From assembly GCA_032718565.1 (NCBI GenBank), contig JAVGVS010000407.1, forward strand, positions 174,501 to 238,500: DNA of 64,000 nucleotides. Direction: 5' to 3'. Within the stretch, counting starts at the first letter, position 1. Every line of letters begins with the position of its first letter. Source of the DNA: Distichodus sexfasciatus. Lineage: Eukaryota > Chordata > Actinopteri > Characiformes > Distichodontidae. Position numbers and translations under genes: made by a program. Below the pieces are notes generated by a model. That model did not search any database and had not been told where the DNA came from. It saw only the letters and a list, made by a program, of their open reading frames with translations. This document shows positions 49,701 through 58,990 of this stretch, one piece after another.

Positions 49701-52700
49701 TATATATGTGGATAATCCCACAAACCTCTTACAGAAATAACTTATAAAATAAAGCCTTTAAATTCACATTCATCATGTTGGGAAATGTTTAATATCTGTG
49801 ATTACACACTACAGTCTGAGCACATGGCCACAGTCCGTCATGTAATACCTTATTAGAAATTCTTTTTCAGCTCTGACTCTTGGCTAGTGAATATCAGAAC
49901 CCAAATGAGAGGGTAGTCTTGCAGTATGTTGCTCATCTATGTCAACGTGGACTCGTAGGCAGTTGCAAGATTATTGAGATTATTCAGATCTGAACGCCTA
50001 CAAAAACTAAAGACAGCCATTGCTGATTGCACTACTGATGGAATATTGTACTACTAAAATGATTTAATATCTACATGCAGTCACTTGTTTTAAGTCACAT
50101 TTGGCTTCACAGTGACCTGGGATTTTACACTTTTAATCATTTGGAGAGAGAAACTTTACATGCAGTAAAACTACAGGCTGCGTGACACAGGACTAGGAAT
50201 GAATGTTAGCAACTAGAAAAAAGCAGCATGAACCAGTGACATACATACTAGAGAAAGGGTCAGACCAGTTCTGATCTAAACAGTGTGTGTGTGTGTGTGT
50301 GTTAGAAATCGTCCTGTCTGGTGGAACGTACACTGAAGGAGAACTCTCAGCTTGCTGAGCGTCTTGCAGTTTTGAGTGAGGAGAAGATCTCCCTGAAACA
50401 CGCAGTGTCCTGTCTGGAGAGGGATCTGCACAACCTCAAACGCACCGTACAGGTAGCATCTTACTGTGCTCTTTAAATGAACATGAGACGAAGTGAGTAA
50501 AAATTTGGAGATATGTTGGTCGAAACACATTCCATCTTATGCTTCAAAGCGTTTCTTAAGGAGCTCACCAGTTTTCTCTAGATTCAACCATAACGCTGTA
50601 AATATTAACATGTAAAACATTAAACTGAAGATTGAGCCGTGACGCACGCTGTTACTCCAAGACTATGGGCTTTGACGGGTGTTTGTCCATGTGTGTTGTA
50701 GGAAAAGTCTCCTTTGCAGTCGGACGCGTCTGTAGTGAGGGAGAAGCTGGCCTGGCAGAAGGAGAAGATAGCGCTGCAGGCTGCGCTCTACAAGGCCGAG
50801 GCCGAGCTCTCAAAAGCTACAGCCAGCAACGAGAACAGACCGCTCACTGACCACTCCAACCACAAGGTGACCCTCACTCTCCCAGCTACCTTTTAAACCA
50901 CACACAGAGGAACAGGGAACCCTTCATTAGTATGTGGCATTGTGAAGCTACACATGCAACATAAAACAGATTTCAATCAGCCGTGTAGTTGTGCGGAGCT
51001 GTGCCGCAGTGACACGCCCGTCTTTGACCTGTGGTGCAGATGCAGCGCCTCTATGAGAAGTACCTGCGGGCGGAGAGCTACAGGAAGTCGCTGGTGTATC
51101 AGAAGCGTTACATGCTGCTGCTGCTGGGCGGCTACCAGGACTGTGAGCAGGCCACGCTGGCCCTCATCGCCCGCATGGGTGCCCACTCGGACCCAAACCT
51201 GGAGCAGGTCTCTAAGCCGCTCAGCCGCTTCAGGAGCTTGGTCCGAGTGCTGATCGCCATCTCCAGGTAACCCTGTCACTGTGATAGAACATCACATGCC
51301 TCTTAAAATGAGTCAAGAATAAATGCAGGACTCGTTTCTGCTGGATTCTTTTTGTTGGCTGATGCTAATGTCCGCTACTTTTTGATAACATTTTGCTGGA
51401 AAACTTGCCTTCAGTCCCATTGTCATTATTCTTGATTTTTACAAACTCAGTTGATGGAGAAAGCTCTTTCCCCAAGTGTCATGTTGTACAAAATCATGCC
51501 AGATGATGAAACTGTAATGTTACCAGTGTGTCAGCCATGAGGAGGAATAGCTCTTGTAGTGATATGACAACAGACCAAATGCATTCCATCCATTCAGAAT
51601 GAAGTTCCTGACCAGAAAGTGGCAGAGAGCCACCAGGAAGAACTCATTAGGAGGAACCACCGCTGGTGCAGGTGAGAAGATGGTTTTTCAAAAGCTGAAC
51701 TGGGCTGCTCCTGAATCCACCTGTTGAAGGCTGATTGCTCTGCTGTTTCACTTTATTAATTACTTGATGTTGATGTGACCTGAAATATGTGACCTGTGTG
51801 TGTGTGTGTAACACTGCTTCCCCTCTCAGCCATTAGGACAGAGGTTCTAAAACCACAGCAGCCCGGTGCCACATATAATTCTCCTCCCACACGCGACCAC
51901 GTTTTCACCCAGAGGGCCGTGATTTCCTCGCTGGTGCCGCCCATCAAATCTCCCTTCAGACTAAACAGGTAAAGCGGCTCCGTCACATCAGTTTGAACTG
52001 CTCAGTCACGTCCTTTACCAGTAGCACGAGCAGTCATTTCTTCAGTCATGTTTGACTACAGTTGCTCTGAACTATCAGATGTGCAGTGGTTTATTTTAGA
52101 ATGTCAGGGTGTTTGTCGTGTCCTATTTACGTTTTTTGTGGTTTTAAAATATCTTATGATCAAATCCCAAGTGGAAACACCTACAACAACCACCAACAGC
52201 CTCAAAACTACTTTTTTACTTCTCTAATCTGCATTTTGGTTGACAGTTACATTTTGGAACCTAATTGTCTGCAGTGACAGTGTTGTTTTCCTGATTCATT
52301 CTGCTGCAGTTGTGGCGCCACCACCCGCACACTTTGATGTAACTGACTGCAGGTCCTGGTTACTCTGGGCCAATGTGATGTGATTTGTGCCGCAGTCTGG
52401 TCCTCGTCATTTTTGGAATTACAGGAATTTGGCATATTTTGAAAATGAGTTAAAGCATTTAATTTTCCAACTAAATCAGTTTACAGAGACACTTTAGACG
52501 AGTGTAATCAGGGTTTAACTGACTTCAGCTAGCTGACTGTACTGACTGTGGAGAGGTAATCGTTTTTGCAGAGGTTACTCCAGCAGCATCCTGGCCCCAT
52601 CCGAATGTTCCCTCACACCCTCCCAGGAGCAGGAGCGCTCCCTCACCGAGTACATCCAGCACCTAGAGACTGTCCAGCACCGCCTAGGAGCCGTCCGGCC

Positions 52701-53648
52701 CGGTAAGGACACCACCTCCACGCTGGGACGCTACTTCAGTCTCTAAGTGTTGGCAACCTTTTGTTTTATTATAGTAATGGTTTTCATTTCTGTGACAGGT
52801 GAGACAGGTACCGTATGGAATATGGTGACAGTTTTTACACCCCTTGTGATTAGGTGTTCTAATTAGGAAAGTTATTAGCTGTGAACATTTTGGTTCTTGA
52901 TCTTTTGCTGCTGATTTATTCACACTGACCTCTAGTGGACACTTCTCTGGGGGCCAGTCTAGCACTAGTGTTAGACCAGGCAAAATGCATGCAATTATAC
53001 AGGGTGCCTGTTAAACGCCAGCTTTTTGTAACTCAAAAGTATCCATCTGCAACTTCCATTCAGCATCTCGGAGCCTGAAAATTTTCCGGCAGTGCTGAAG
53101 GAGGCTTATAATTAAGAACTTATGACTCAAACAAATACGTTTCTAACACATGTGTACAAAAGATATTGGGTCAGAAATATTTTTCCGTTCTCTAATCACT
53201 GTCTCCTAACGAGCTGCACGGAGTAAATGTGACTGATGACACAAGCCGGTTGGGTTTAGCTCTCTTTAAAGGAGCTGCTGATGTGCTGTCCCGTTCTGCA
53301 GTGCCCCGCGAGCAGCGCAGGCAGAGTCTCCCCAACATGACGGGACAGTGGCATAAATGGTTGCTCGAGAATAGAACCCACCTCTATTTGAGTTGTTTGT
53401 CTCCCGGTCCCATGTGGCCTTCAGGTGAGTGGAGGCTCTGTCCCATTTCCGGCTAAGTGTGAGGGGGGTAAAAACTCACCAACTTGTGCTTTTCAGTCAC
53501 ATTTCACTCTTTCAACCTTTTGACACTTAGGTGTAAATGTGAATAGTGACGTGATTATAGTCTTAACAACTTAACAGTCAACTTGTTCCTGCTCTTCTCA
53601 CCAGGGTCCCCTTCTGTACTGTCTTATCCCAGAAAATCTGACCGATGA
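18711..53648 (+). CDS. pcnt: Pericentrin, centrosomal scaffold with PACT domain
   Basis: About 55 coding exons and 4,200 codons by hand (human about 3,340 residues). Exon 1 is 18711-18758, encoding MDQDERQRKLEAGRAK and matching the human start; exons 2-5 are 21135-21308, 21873-22061, 22550-22699 and 22777-22872. Exon 6 is giant (23176-25146). Later landmarks are exon 20 (30900-31470), 23 (33418-33564), 24 (36358-36518), 36 (42303-43157), 39 (44837-45310), 47 (48316-48999), 50-51 (PACT) and 55 (53605-53648, TGA). Nearly the whole product is heptad-rich coiled coil. Known role: anchors gamma-tubulin complexes, CDK5RAP2 and PKA at the pericentriolar material; human loss causes MOPD II dwarfism. 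The start was chosen by the conserved N-terminus and the donor after codon 16. Junction phases agree throughout my model. Intron 1 (2.4 kb) and intron 23 (2.8 kb) are the longest. Confidence 0.93.
19765..19850 (-). repeat. Reverse-oriented L2-type tail fragment
   Basis: 'gcagatgctcttatccagc' and 'acttacaacagtgctttgta' are the reverse complement of the LINE/SINE 3' tail found at 10715-10760. This is a short 3' stub in pcnt intron 1. Confidence 0.7.
21519..21570. repeat. Two-copy tandem direct repeat
   Basis: The 20-mer 'ttaaagtgaagtgttaattg' (extended by TCCA) occurs at about 21519 and again 28 bases later, separated by 'gagtg'. It lies in pcnt intron 2 and looks like recent slippage or a small tandem duplication. 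Confidence 0.85.
23176..25146 (+). other. pcnt: pcnt exon 6, giant coiled-coil exon
   Basis: A single 1,971-nt exon encoding 657 residues, about one sixth of the protein. It starts MTKDQQCLLDQKEMEITALQ after a polypyrimidine/TCTAG acceptor and ends ESFE at a GTTGGG donor. It is nearly all coiled coil, with Glu/Gln/Leu/Lys heptads, interrupted by a less helical acidic segment (about residues 235-390 of the exon, around 23880-24350) that may act as a hinge between two rods. Confidence 0.85.
28389..28635 (+). repeat. tRNA-derived SINE in pcnt intron 15
   Basis: Contains an A-box TGGCGTAACGG and a B-box GGTTTGAATCC about 45 bases apart, then a body with 'tgctccttcacggatgggt' and a 3' part with 'tgtgttcacaatgacaatca'. 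It lies in sense orientation. Confidence 0.8.
30768..30862 (-). repeat. Truncated antisense copy of the same SINE
   Basis: 'catttcacccatccgtgaag' and 'gagcagtgggcagcta' are the reverse complement of the SINE body at about 28520-28560, and 'tttgtcattgtgaacacacc' matches its 3' end. Only the 3' part is present. It lies in pcnt intron 19, about 2.1 kb from the sense copy. Confidence 0.8.
34391..34783. repeat. (GT)n/(GAGT)n compound microsatellite
   Basis: About 390 bases of nearly pure GT interspersed with GAGT units in pcnt intron 23. On the minus strand it produces a long His-Thr open frame that is an artefact of the repeat. Confidence 0.98.
34784..35340 (+). promoter_or_regulatory. CpG-rich block inside pcnt intron 23, possible internal promoter
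   Basis: Directly after the microsatellite the intron becomes CpG-rich (dense in 35020-35290, with words such as ACCGCGGAGGAGACGAG and CCCGCCGCGGTG), unlike the AT-rich remainder. No exon was recognised. Mammalian pericentrin has shorter isoforms starting inside the gene, so an internal promoter is possible. The block also ends where homology to the duplicated copy begins. Confidence 0.35.
35365..35440 (+). repeat. Left boundary of the duplicated segment, source copy
   Basis: The 23 bases starting 'atggataacccgttgagttt' match 22 of 23 bases at 55703-55725, and similarity continues patchily through the next 50 bases. It marks the leftmost recognisable point of homology between pcnt intron 23 and the downstream duplicate. 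Confidence 0.75.
39106..39129 (+). repeat. Poly(A) run
   Basis: 24 consecutive A residues in pcnt intron 29. No clear retroposon body was found next to it. Confidence 0.95.
39582..39602 (+). other. pcnt: pcnt 21-nt micro-exon (exon 31)
   Basis: Encodes only IEDLVMQ. It is flanked by a GGTTTAG acceptor and a GTATG donor, phase 0 on both sides, so inclusion or skipping keeps the frame. One heptad long, it would shift the coiled coil by exactly one heptad. Confidence 0.65.
40095..40140. repeat. Short fish-retroposon remnant
   Basis: 'cactcagcccccaagcacgg' and 'cccttaacccccat' match the pattern of the LINE/SINE 3' region seen elsewhere in the window. Very degenerate. Confidence 0.4.
45483..45678 (+). 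other. pcnt: pcnt exon 40 with two possible 5' splice sites
   Basis: The exon starts VQELENLDVTPSRSPLSTN. A consensus-looking donor follows GGCAGCA at 45585. The frame stays open for 31 more codons to a second donor (CTCTTAA then gtgaca, exon end 45678) with the same phase. The extra stretch includes HHSPVEQLSNHLL, and the corresponding part of copy 3 (YHSPVEQEPPNSFS) and of copy 2 is inside the exon, ending at the equivalent donor. The long form is therefore probably ancestral. Which site is used now cannot be read from sequence. Confidence 0.7.
49172..49490 (+). pseudogene. Duplicated pseudo-exon after pcnt exon 47
   Basis: An acceptor-like GTCCGTAG at about 49171 opens a frame encoding ALHKSLSKQTSC, then SRTALENLLAHPEVSHRL and LQIELETAKEKMREEQRRQE. 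This is a degenerate repeat of the 3' half of exon 47 (LKTTLEFLQTQRVEVSRNL, LQMELDAAREKMRAVEEQRR). The intron after exon 47 is repeated too ('tatcagtatttttctaacct' at 49091 versus 'tatcagaatttttctagcct' at 49470). No usable donor remains and the frame stops at about 49486. Exon 47 to exon 48 is in frame without it, so it is probably skipped. Confidence 0.7.
49688..49707. repeat. (TA)n microsatellite
   Basis: About ten TA units in a pcnt intron. Confidence 0.9.
50284..50302. repeat. (GT)n tract at the acceptor of pcnt exon 48
   Basis: About nine GT units run directly into the GTTAG acceptor of exon 48, replacing the usual pyrimidine tract. The copy-2 equivalent at about 60972-60988 also has a GT run before its acceptor. 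Confidence 0.85.
51040..51671 (+). other. pcnt: PACT domain of pericentrin (exons 50-51)
   Basis: Exon 50 (51040-51266) encodes MQRLYEKYLRAESYRKSLVY, then QKRYMLLLLGGYQ and RFRSLVRVLIAISR. Exon 51 (51598-51671) continues MKFLTRKWQRATRK. This is the PACT (pericentrin-AKAP450 centrosomal targeting) domain, which places the protein on the centriole wall and binds calmodulin. It is complete here and absent from both downstream copies. Confidence 0.95.
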
Positions 53649-53996
53649 ATGACAGTCAGCGAAGAGATTTTACACAGTCGCCACTGTTCACCGTTCGATA
53701 TCAGCCAGTTCAACTAGATTTTTTAAATTTATTTTTTTAAATGTACATTTTATTGTATGCTTAATTTGTTAACCACAGTAACAGAACACAGTTGCCCCCC
53801 TTAATGTGTTTGGGGAGATCTTGTTGATGTTCGACGTGTTCATCACTCTCGGTTGCCTGTAAATTCTGCACGCAGTTGTTCTTGTTAATGTGTAACATCT
53901 GGTTTTAATGTTTGCACTGGAATCCAACACGTTTCACTGCACATTTTGTTATCATTTTATATGTTTCTTTTTTACTGCAGCGTTTCTATGTAATCC

Positions 53997-54002
53997 AATA
54001 AA
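53997..54002 (+). terminator. pcnt poly(A) signal
   Basis: AATAAA about 350 bases after the pcnt stop codon, followed within 20 bases by 'gtgaagtgtgctggttgttt', a GT-rich downstream element. Confidence 0.75.
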
Positions 54003-54666
54003 TATTTTAAAATGTGAAGTGTGCTGGTTGTTTATTTAACTTGCGGAGGGTGATGCTGGCAGCAGCAGGTGTGTTACAGGTTGGTACAGTAATGAGCCTG
54101 GATCAGCTCATGACCGTCAACACTGCGTGTGGTTCAGTCCGTTTGACGTGATGGTTTTAATGATATATATAAAACTCTAAATGGACTTGATCCCCATCTT
54201 CTCCTGGAAGTGCTGCCTTTTGTGTCGAAACGGATCCGTTGCGCTTTTCATTTTCATGGAACAGCAACATAACAGTTGTTGATACTTGAACAGTGTTAGG
54301 CTTGTGGAGGTGAACAGCTCGTCCAACACTGTGGATGTCTGTGAGAGTAATTATTTGGGATGTACAACGTGCCTTTTCATCGAAGTGTGAAAATCGGAGC
54401 TGCGTGACTGTAGTAATTCTGTCACTTATTCTAATTCGTATTACTTGTAGGCTCCGTGTTTGGTGCTTCGTGTTTAAATCTCGCTCAGGACATGAACATT
54501 GCCCGAACCGGACTGGTCACCTGCGTGTTTGTAGTGTTTGCGTTTTGTGATTGTAAATTAATCACATTGTAAATTTGGCTTTTAATTCATTAAACATAAC
54601 CTTATTCCTTTGCCGGTTTGTGCAACGTTGTCCTACAAATGGCTGGCCGTGAGGCGTCGTGTCAGA

Positions 54667-54739
54667 GCCCGGATAGCTCAGTCGGTAGAGCATCAGACTT
54701 TTAATCTGAGGGTCCAGGGTTCAAGTCCCTGTTCGGGCG
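54667..54739 (+). tRNA. tRNA-Lys (anticodon UUU)
   Basis: A 73-nt cloverleaf. Acceptor stem GCCCGGA pairs with TTCGGGC (one G-U), with discriminator G. D-arm is AGCTCAGTCGGTAGAGC, and the anticodon stem TCAGA/TCTGA encloses loop CTTTTAA with anticodon TTT. The T-arm has GGTTCAAGTCC. No intron and no mismatches, so it looks functional. An oligo-T follows at 54746-54749 as a likely pol III terminator. It stands alone between pcnt and its duplicate copy. Confidence 0.97.
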
Positions 54740-54844
54740 AAACCTTTTTATTCTGCTGTGCACCCACGACCAGAACTGTTCAATATAATGTCTATATGGT
54801 GAATGCGTTTAGATTGATTAGTATCTATATTAAGTCCAGGCAGG

Positions 54845-54869
54845 TTTTTTTTTTTTTTTTTTTTTTTTT
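54845..54869. repeat. Poly(T) run
   Basis: 25 consecutive T residues, about 105 bases downstream of the tRNA gene. Confidence 0.95.
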
Positions 54870-56310
54870 ACAAAGAACACTGGTGTTTTCTAATGCTTTA
54901 AATGCGCGAATTACGAGATAAATGTCAACTGCTTTAGAGTGAGAAATGGATTTTTAGGGCTTCCCGCACATACCAAAGAGAACAACTATTAAAGCTAGAT
55001 AAAAGAAACGGACGGAAAAGAGAACGTGAAAAATAAACTACGCAAACAACGGAACAAAGGAGACGGAAATCATACAAACCATTACCACTCGAGGCGTTGT
55101 CTCCCTCTGGCGGACGCGGCAGTTACAGCAGCACAGACCACACGCAGCAACGCAGCAACAACACGGCCTCGACGCGCTTATTACGAAACAGTGCCCACTG
55201 CGCTTATTGTTCCATTAACAGTGAAGTGTGGTCATCACAATATATGTAAAAGTATAGCCTCATAAATACAGGCGCAGTTTAAACACCTCCACCTGTGCAC
55301 GCTGTTCTAGAGAAAAGTAAACAGAAACCTGTCTTGGTCTACAGCTGACATAGAGGCGATATCTCGCGTTTCTACCAGTTTGCTGCCATCGTGTGGCGGT
55401 GCTAGCGCTTTATTAGCTTTGCTGCTAACTAACAAGCGCACAATGCAACAGTTAGTTCACTTTGCCACAAAACGTTTGCACTAAACTGGGCTAAACAACC
55501 AGAACTATGAAGGACCTCACCTGCAGGCTACACAAAAATAAACCCACGTCCACGTCACTGAACTAGTTAATAGTGTTTAGCATCATTACACGCTGAAAAA
55601 GCCACACGGTGACGTCATAGAAGCCGTGACGCAGCGATCAGCTGGAGGTTTAGTCAGCATTATTCACCTCTGACTCGAGTTCATACCAAACAAGTCCTGT
55701 AATGGATAAGCCGTTGAGTTTTAATAACCATTGCTCCTGTAACAACGACTCTTCATCAGTGAGACCAACATTTTTTTTTAATTTCTCTTTTTTTAAATCA
55801 AACTTAATGCCAGGGTGTGAAAGTTGGAATTAACTTTGCCATCTTAAATTCGTCGTGAAGTCAGACTGTATATCCGCAGTGTTCCTGTCTTATATCAGTT
55901 TAATCTTTTCCATTTTTAGGTCAGATGTGCAGTTAAAGGTCATGGGTAAAGCCCAGACGAGGCAGGACTAGATTTTCTTTGTCCTTTTCGTCTTTGCTTT
56001 ATGTCTCAATTTTTTCTTATGCATGTTTCTAAGATCACATTAGTTTTATTTGCACCGGTTGCTGCTCTACTTTATTCTGAGACTGCACAATAACATTTAC
56101 ATAAAGAGGAATGAAGGCTAAATGTCAGCATAGGAAAAATGTGTGTGTATATAAAGAAACCAACCAATCAGAAGTGTGATTACATGAGTGAAAAATCACT
56201 CATCCTCAGGGAAAAATATTAGTATCAAAACTAATGCATTAAAAATTCAAAGTATTCTGGTCTTATTTCATTTTTAACTGGCTTTTAAAATGACATTTTT
56301 CTTCACATAG
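54870..56310. other. Spacer between pcnt and copy 2, with duplicated intron sequence
   Basis: No exon was recognised. 55703-55775 is homologous to pcnt intron 23 (35365-35440), so the duplicated segment begins by 55703. A palindromic TGACGTCA (CRE) lies at about 55610-55617, just left of that boundary, in moderately CpG-rich DNA (55080-55650). A promoter for copy 2 could sit here, but nothing proves it. Confidence 0.5.
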
Positions 56311-57705
56311 GAAAGTGAAGAGGGAATCAACCTGCTCGACGTTCTCCGTGACAACCTCAAACAAACCACTGAGCAGAGGTCAGGAATTGCCATTAGCATT
56401 GGACGGATGCTCTATTTTGGATTCAACTTTCACATTTCACTTAATATGCTATTTACAAGACCCTCTTTTGCTAACCTCAGGGACATTTCCTTCCATCAGT
56501 TTGGGGTTAAGGGTGAGACATGAGAACACAACCTCTTAGTTGGTTGATGAGTTTCTCGCCACTACGATATGTCTGACTTTAGCATCGTGTCCCCACTTCC
56601 TCTCAGACAAAAGCTACAGTTGGCCAACAATCGTCTGCATCACATCCTCCTGGACACGCTGCAGATTTTCACGGGGGCGGAGAAACAGGTCACCTGCAGA
56701 TCGAGGGCTTGTGTAGTTAATGATAAATCTGGAGATGATGCCTCCAGCAACCAGGCAGCCAGAGGTGGCAGCAGCTCACAGGAGACAGGTTCAGCCCTCT
56801 CTCAACCTTTTTATTTAATGGCCATGAATGTCTCAGAGTTGCTTTTGATGTGTTAAAAATGTTTGGCTTGAGATTGTGCGTCTCAAACAAACACAAAGCT
56901 GTTTCTAGTAGAATTGATCCAAGGGAAATTATCATTAGCTTAAGCAAATTTGTATGTTGAAGACTTTAGAAATTGCAGCGGCATGTTCCCCGCCCCAGGT
57001 CTGCTGGAGAGTTGCGTGGCAGAGAAGCCTTCTCTGGAGGATGCGCTGCAGGAGAAGGATGAGCGTGAACAGATGCTGCTGAAGGAGCTGCAGAGCACTC
57101 AGACCGAACTGCAGGATCTCCGCCAGGATCGTGCTCTGCTGCAGCGGCAGAGGGACGTACTCTCAGCAGGGCTCGGCGACGTCGAGAAGGGTGAGAAAGA
57201 CCAAGAACAGAAGCAGAGTGGGTAGAGATGGTATAAAAATTAGAATGTCATTTAACAGCAGACACACCCTAAAGGCTTGTTTTATGCCTCATTAAACATA
57301 AATATCAACTGGTTATCAGTTACAACAATGCTTAAACTAGAGCAGTGCCTCATGGCCTCAATCAATAATATTATGATTCACTGAATTTTTCACCAAGATA
57401 CATTGTTTTTGAGTTTGTTTGTACTGTAAATATGCAGAACATTTAAAGCTGGGATATTTCTTCTAACGAAAGCTTTTTTTGGATTAATTTCTTGGATTTA
57501 AAATAATCAATGGAAACACATATAGATGTAACTGCTGACTGGACATGACACATGCGGTAGTAAATTTTAAAGGGGACAGCACATGGACACACACACAGGG
57601 GAAAATATTAACTGCCCAACCTTAGCTTAGGCTTTTATTGATCAGATTTAGGGACTGTCTGAAATGTTTTACAACTCTCACCCCGTCCTTCTTCCCTTGC
57701 GGCAG

Positions 57706-58331
57706 CCCTGCTTGAGCATGTAGACATGCAGCGACAGGCAGAAAAGGAGCGTGAGAAGCAGCACCGCGGCATGACTGAAGAGCTGCAGGAACACATCCAC
57801 ACCCTGGAGAAACAGCTCAAAAACCACCAGGCAGAGCTCGAGTGCTTGGTAGGAGAGAGAGAAGACTTAAACCAAATGCTTCTGTTCCAGAATGAGCAGT
57901 ATGTCCACCAGGAGGGCAGACAGGCCCTGTTGGACCAAAAGGTGGCCGAGCTGCGAGCTAGAGTCCAGGAGCTGGAGGATGAGGAGGGCGCACATCAGAC
58001 CATCTGCAACGATCTGGAGCTCCGGGTGAGGAGGGCGGAAGAGGGTAAGGAGGAGGCGCAGACTGAGCTGGCACAGCTTGCTGAGGAGGTGCAGAAGCAG
58101 ACGGAGGAGCGGGAGAGGCTGGAGGTTCTGGTTGCCACGCTGTATGACGAGGTCCGGCGCGGCAGAGCCAAAATCGCCGCCTTGGTGGAGGGTAAGAAGG
58201 AACTGAAAAAACGAGAAGGAAGACTCCAAGAGATAACAGTGAGGCTGGAGCAAGAAGTGAAAGCCATTAGTGACCAGACACAGGAACTGAGTGGGCAGCT
58301 GGAGCAGAGAGAGGCTCAGGAGGAAGTGCTG
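57706..58331 (+). other. Fused exon 29'/36' in copy 2
   Basis: The exon begins like pcnt exon 29 (ALLEHVDMQRQAEKEREK, then EELQEHIHTLEKQLKNHQ). At about 57830 it switches, without an intron, to sequence matching the middle of exon 36 (AELECLVGEREDLNQMLLFQ, then RERLEVLVATLYDEV and KKELKKREGRLQE). The counterparts in pcnt are 3.6 kb apart and separated by exons 30-35. The frame is open throughout (209 codons) and splice phases at both ends match the parents. Confidence 0.85.
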
Positions 58332-58889
58332 GTGGGGCTCTTGTATGTCAGTCTGACTGTATGCAGATCAGAGATTTTGTTTCTTGGACTGTCGTTATTT
58401 GTTGTGAGAAACTGTACATGATTTAAATATTCTAACGTAAGTATGAACCACCTACAAGAGTTACAGGATATGAGATAGATGTACATTTGGTGTGAATTAT
58501 AGTTTCTGTGTGATGTCACTTGTGTGAATGTCCAGTGCAGCAGCATTTTCTTAGTCTCTCTTTCCCAGTTTGAAATGCAGTACGTCACAGTAACTGTTAA
58601 TCTTTTTATAGAAAACTAAAGGGACAAAACTGATGTTTTTTCTTCTGGTGAGTGTGTAACCTCAGATGTTTGTACAGGAGACGCTGACCAAGGCATGTGC
58701 AGCTCTGCGAGATAAGGAGGAGCAACTGGCTCTTCTAAAGGATGAAAATGGTGCACTGAGGGCAGAGCTGGCAGCAGTGAAGGAGGGACTTAGTACCAGC
58801 ACAGAGCAGCAACAGAATAATGGACAGGTTAACATCATCACATAAAAGTTGAACAAAGTATTAGTGTTACATTAAGACACCACGTCCAC

Positions 58890-58990
58890 ATTTGCACACC
58901 AGAGCAAGGCCTTTTACCCCCAGTTGCTGTCTCTGTTTACTGAAAATGTAAGTTGTTTTTATAAGGGCATCTGCTAAAAGGCTATTAATG
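58890..58990. repeat. Retroposon 3' tail remnant
   Basis: 'gagcaaggccttttaccccc' and 'agttgctgtctctgtttact' followed by 'ataagggcatctgctaaaag' match the common fish LINE/SINE 3' end. Confidence 0.65.

Noticed and set aside
55610..55617. CRE palindrome TGACGTCA as promoter of copy 2
   Set aside because: An 8-base site alone cannot establish a promoter; kept only as a note in the spacer entry.
35205..55650. Inverted match CTCCAGCTGAT near both edges of the duplicated segment (about 35213 and about 55637)
   Set aside because: Only about 11-12 bases plus a second short word; too short to separate from chance without a computed alignment.
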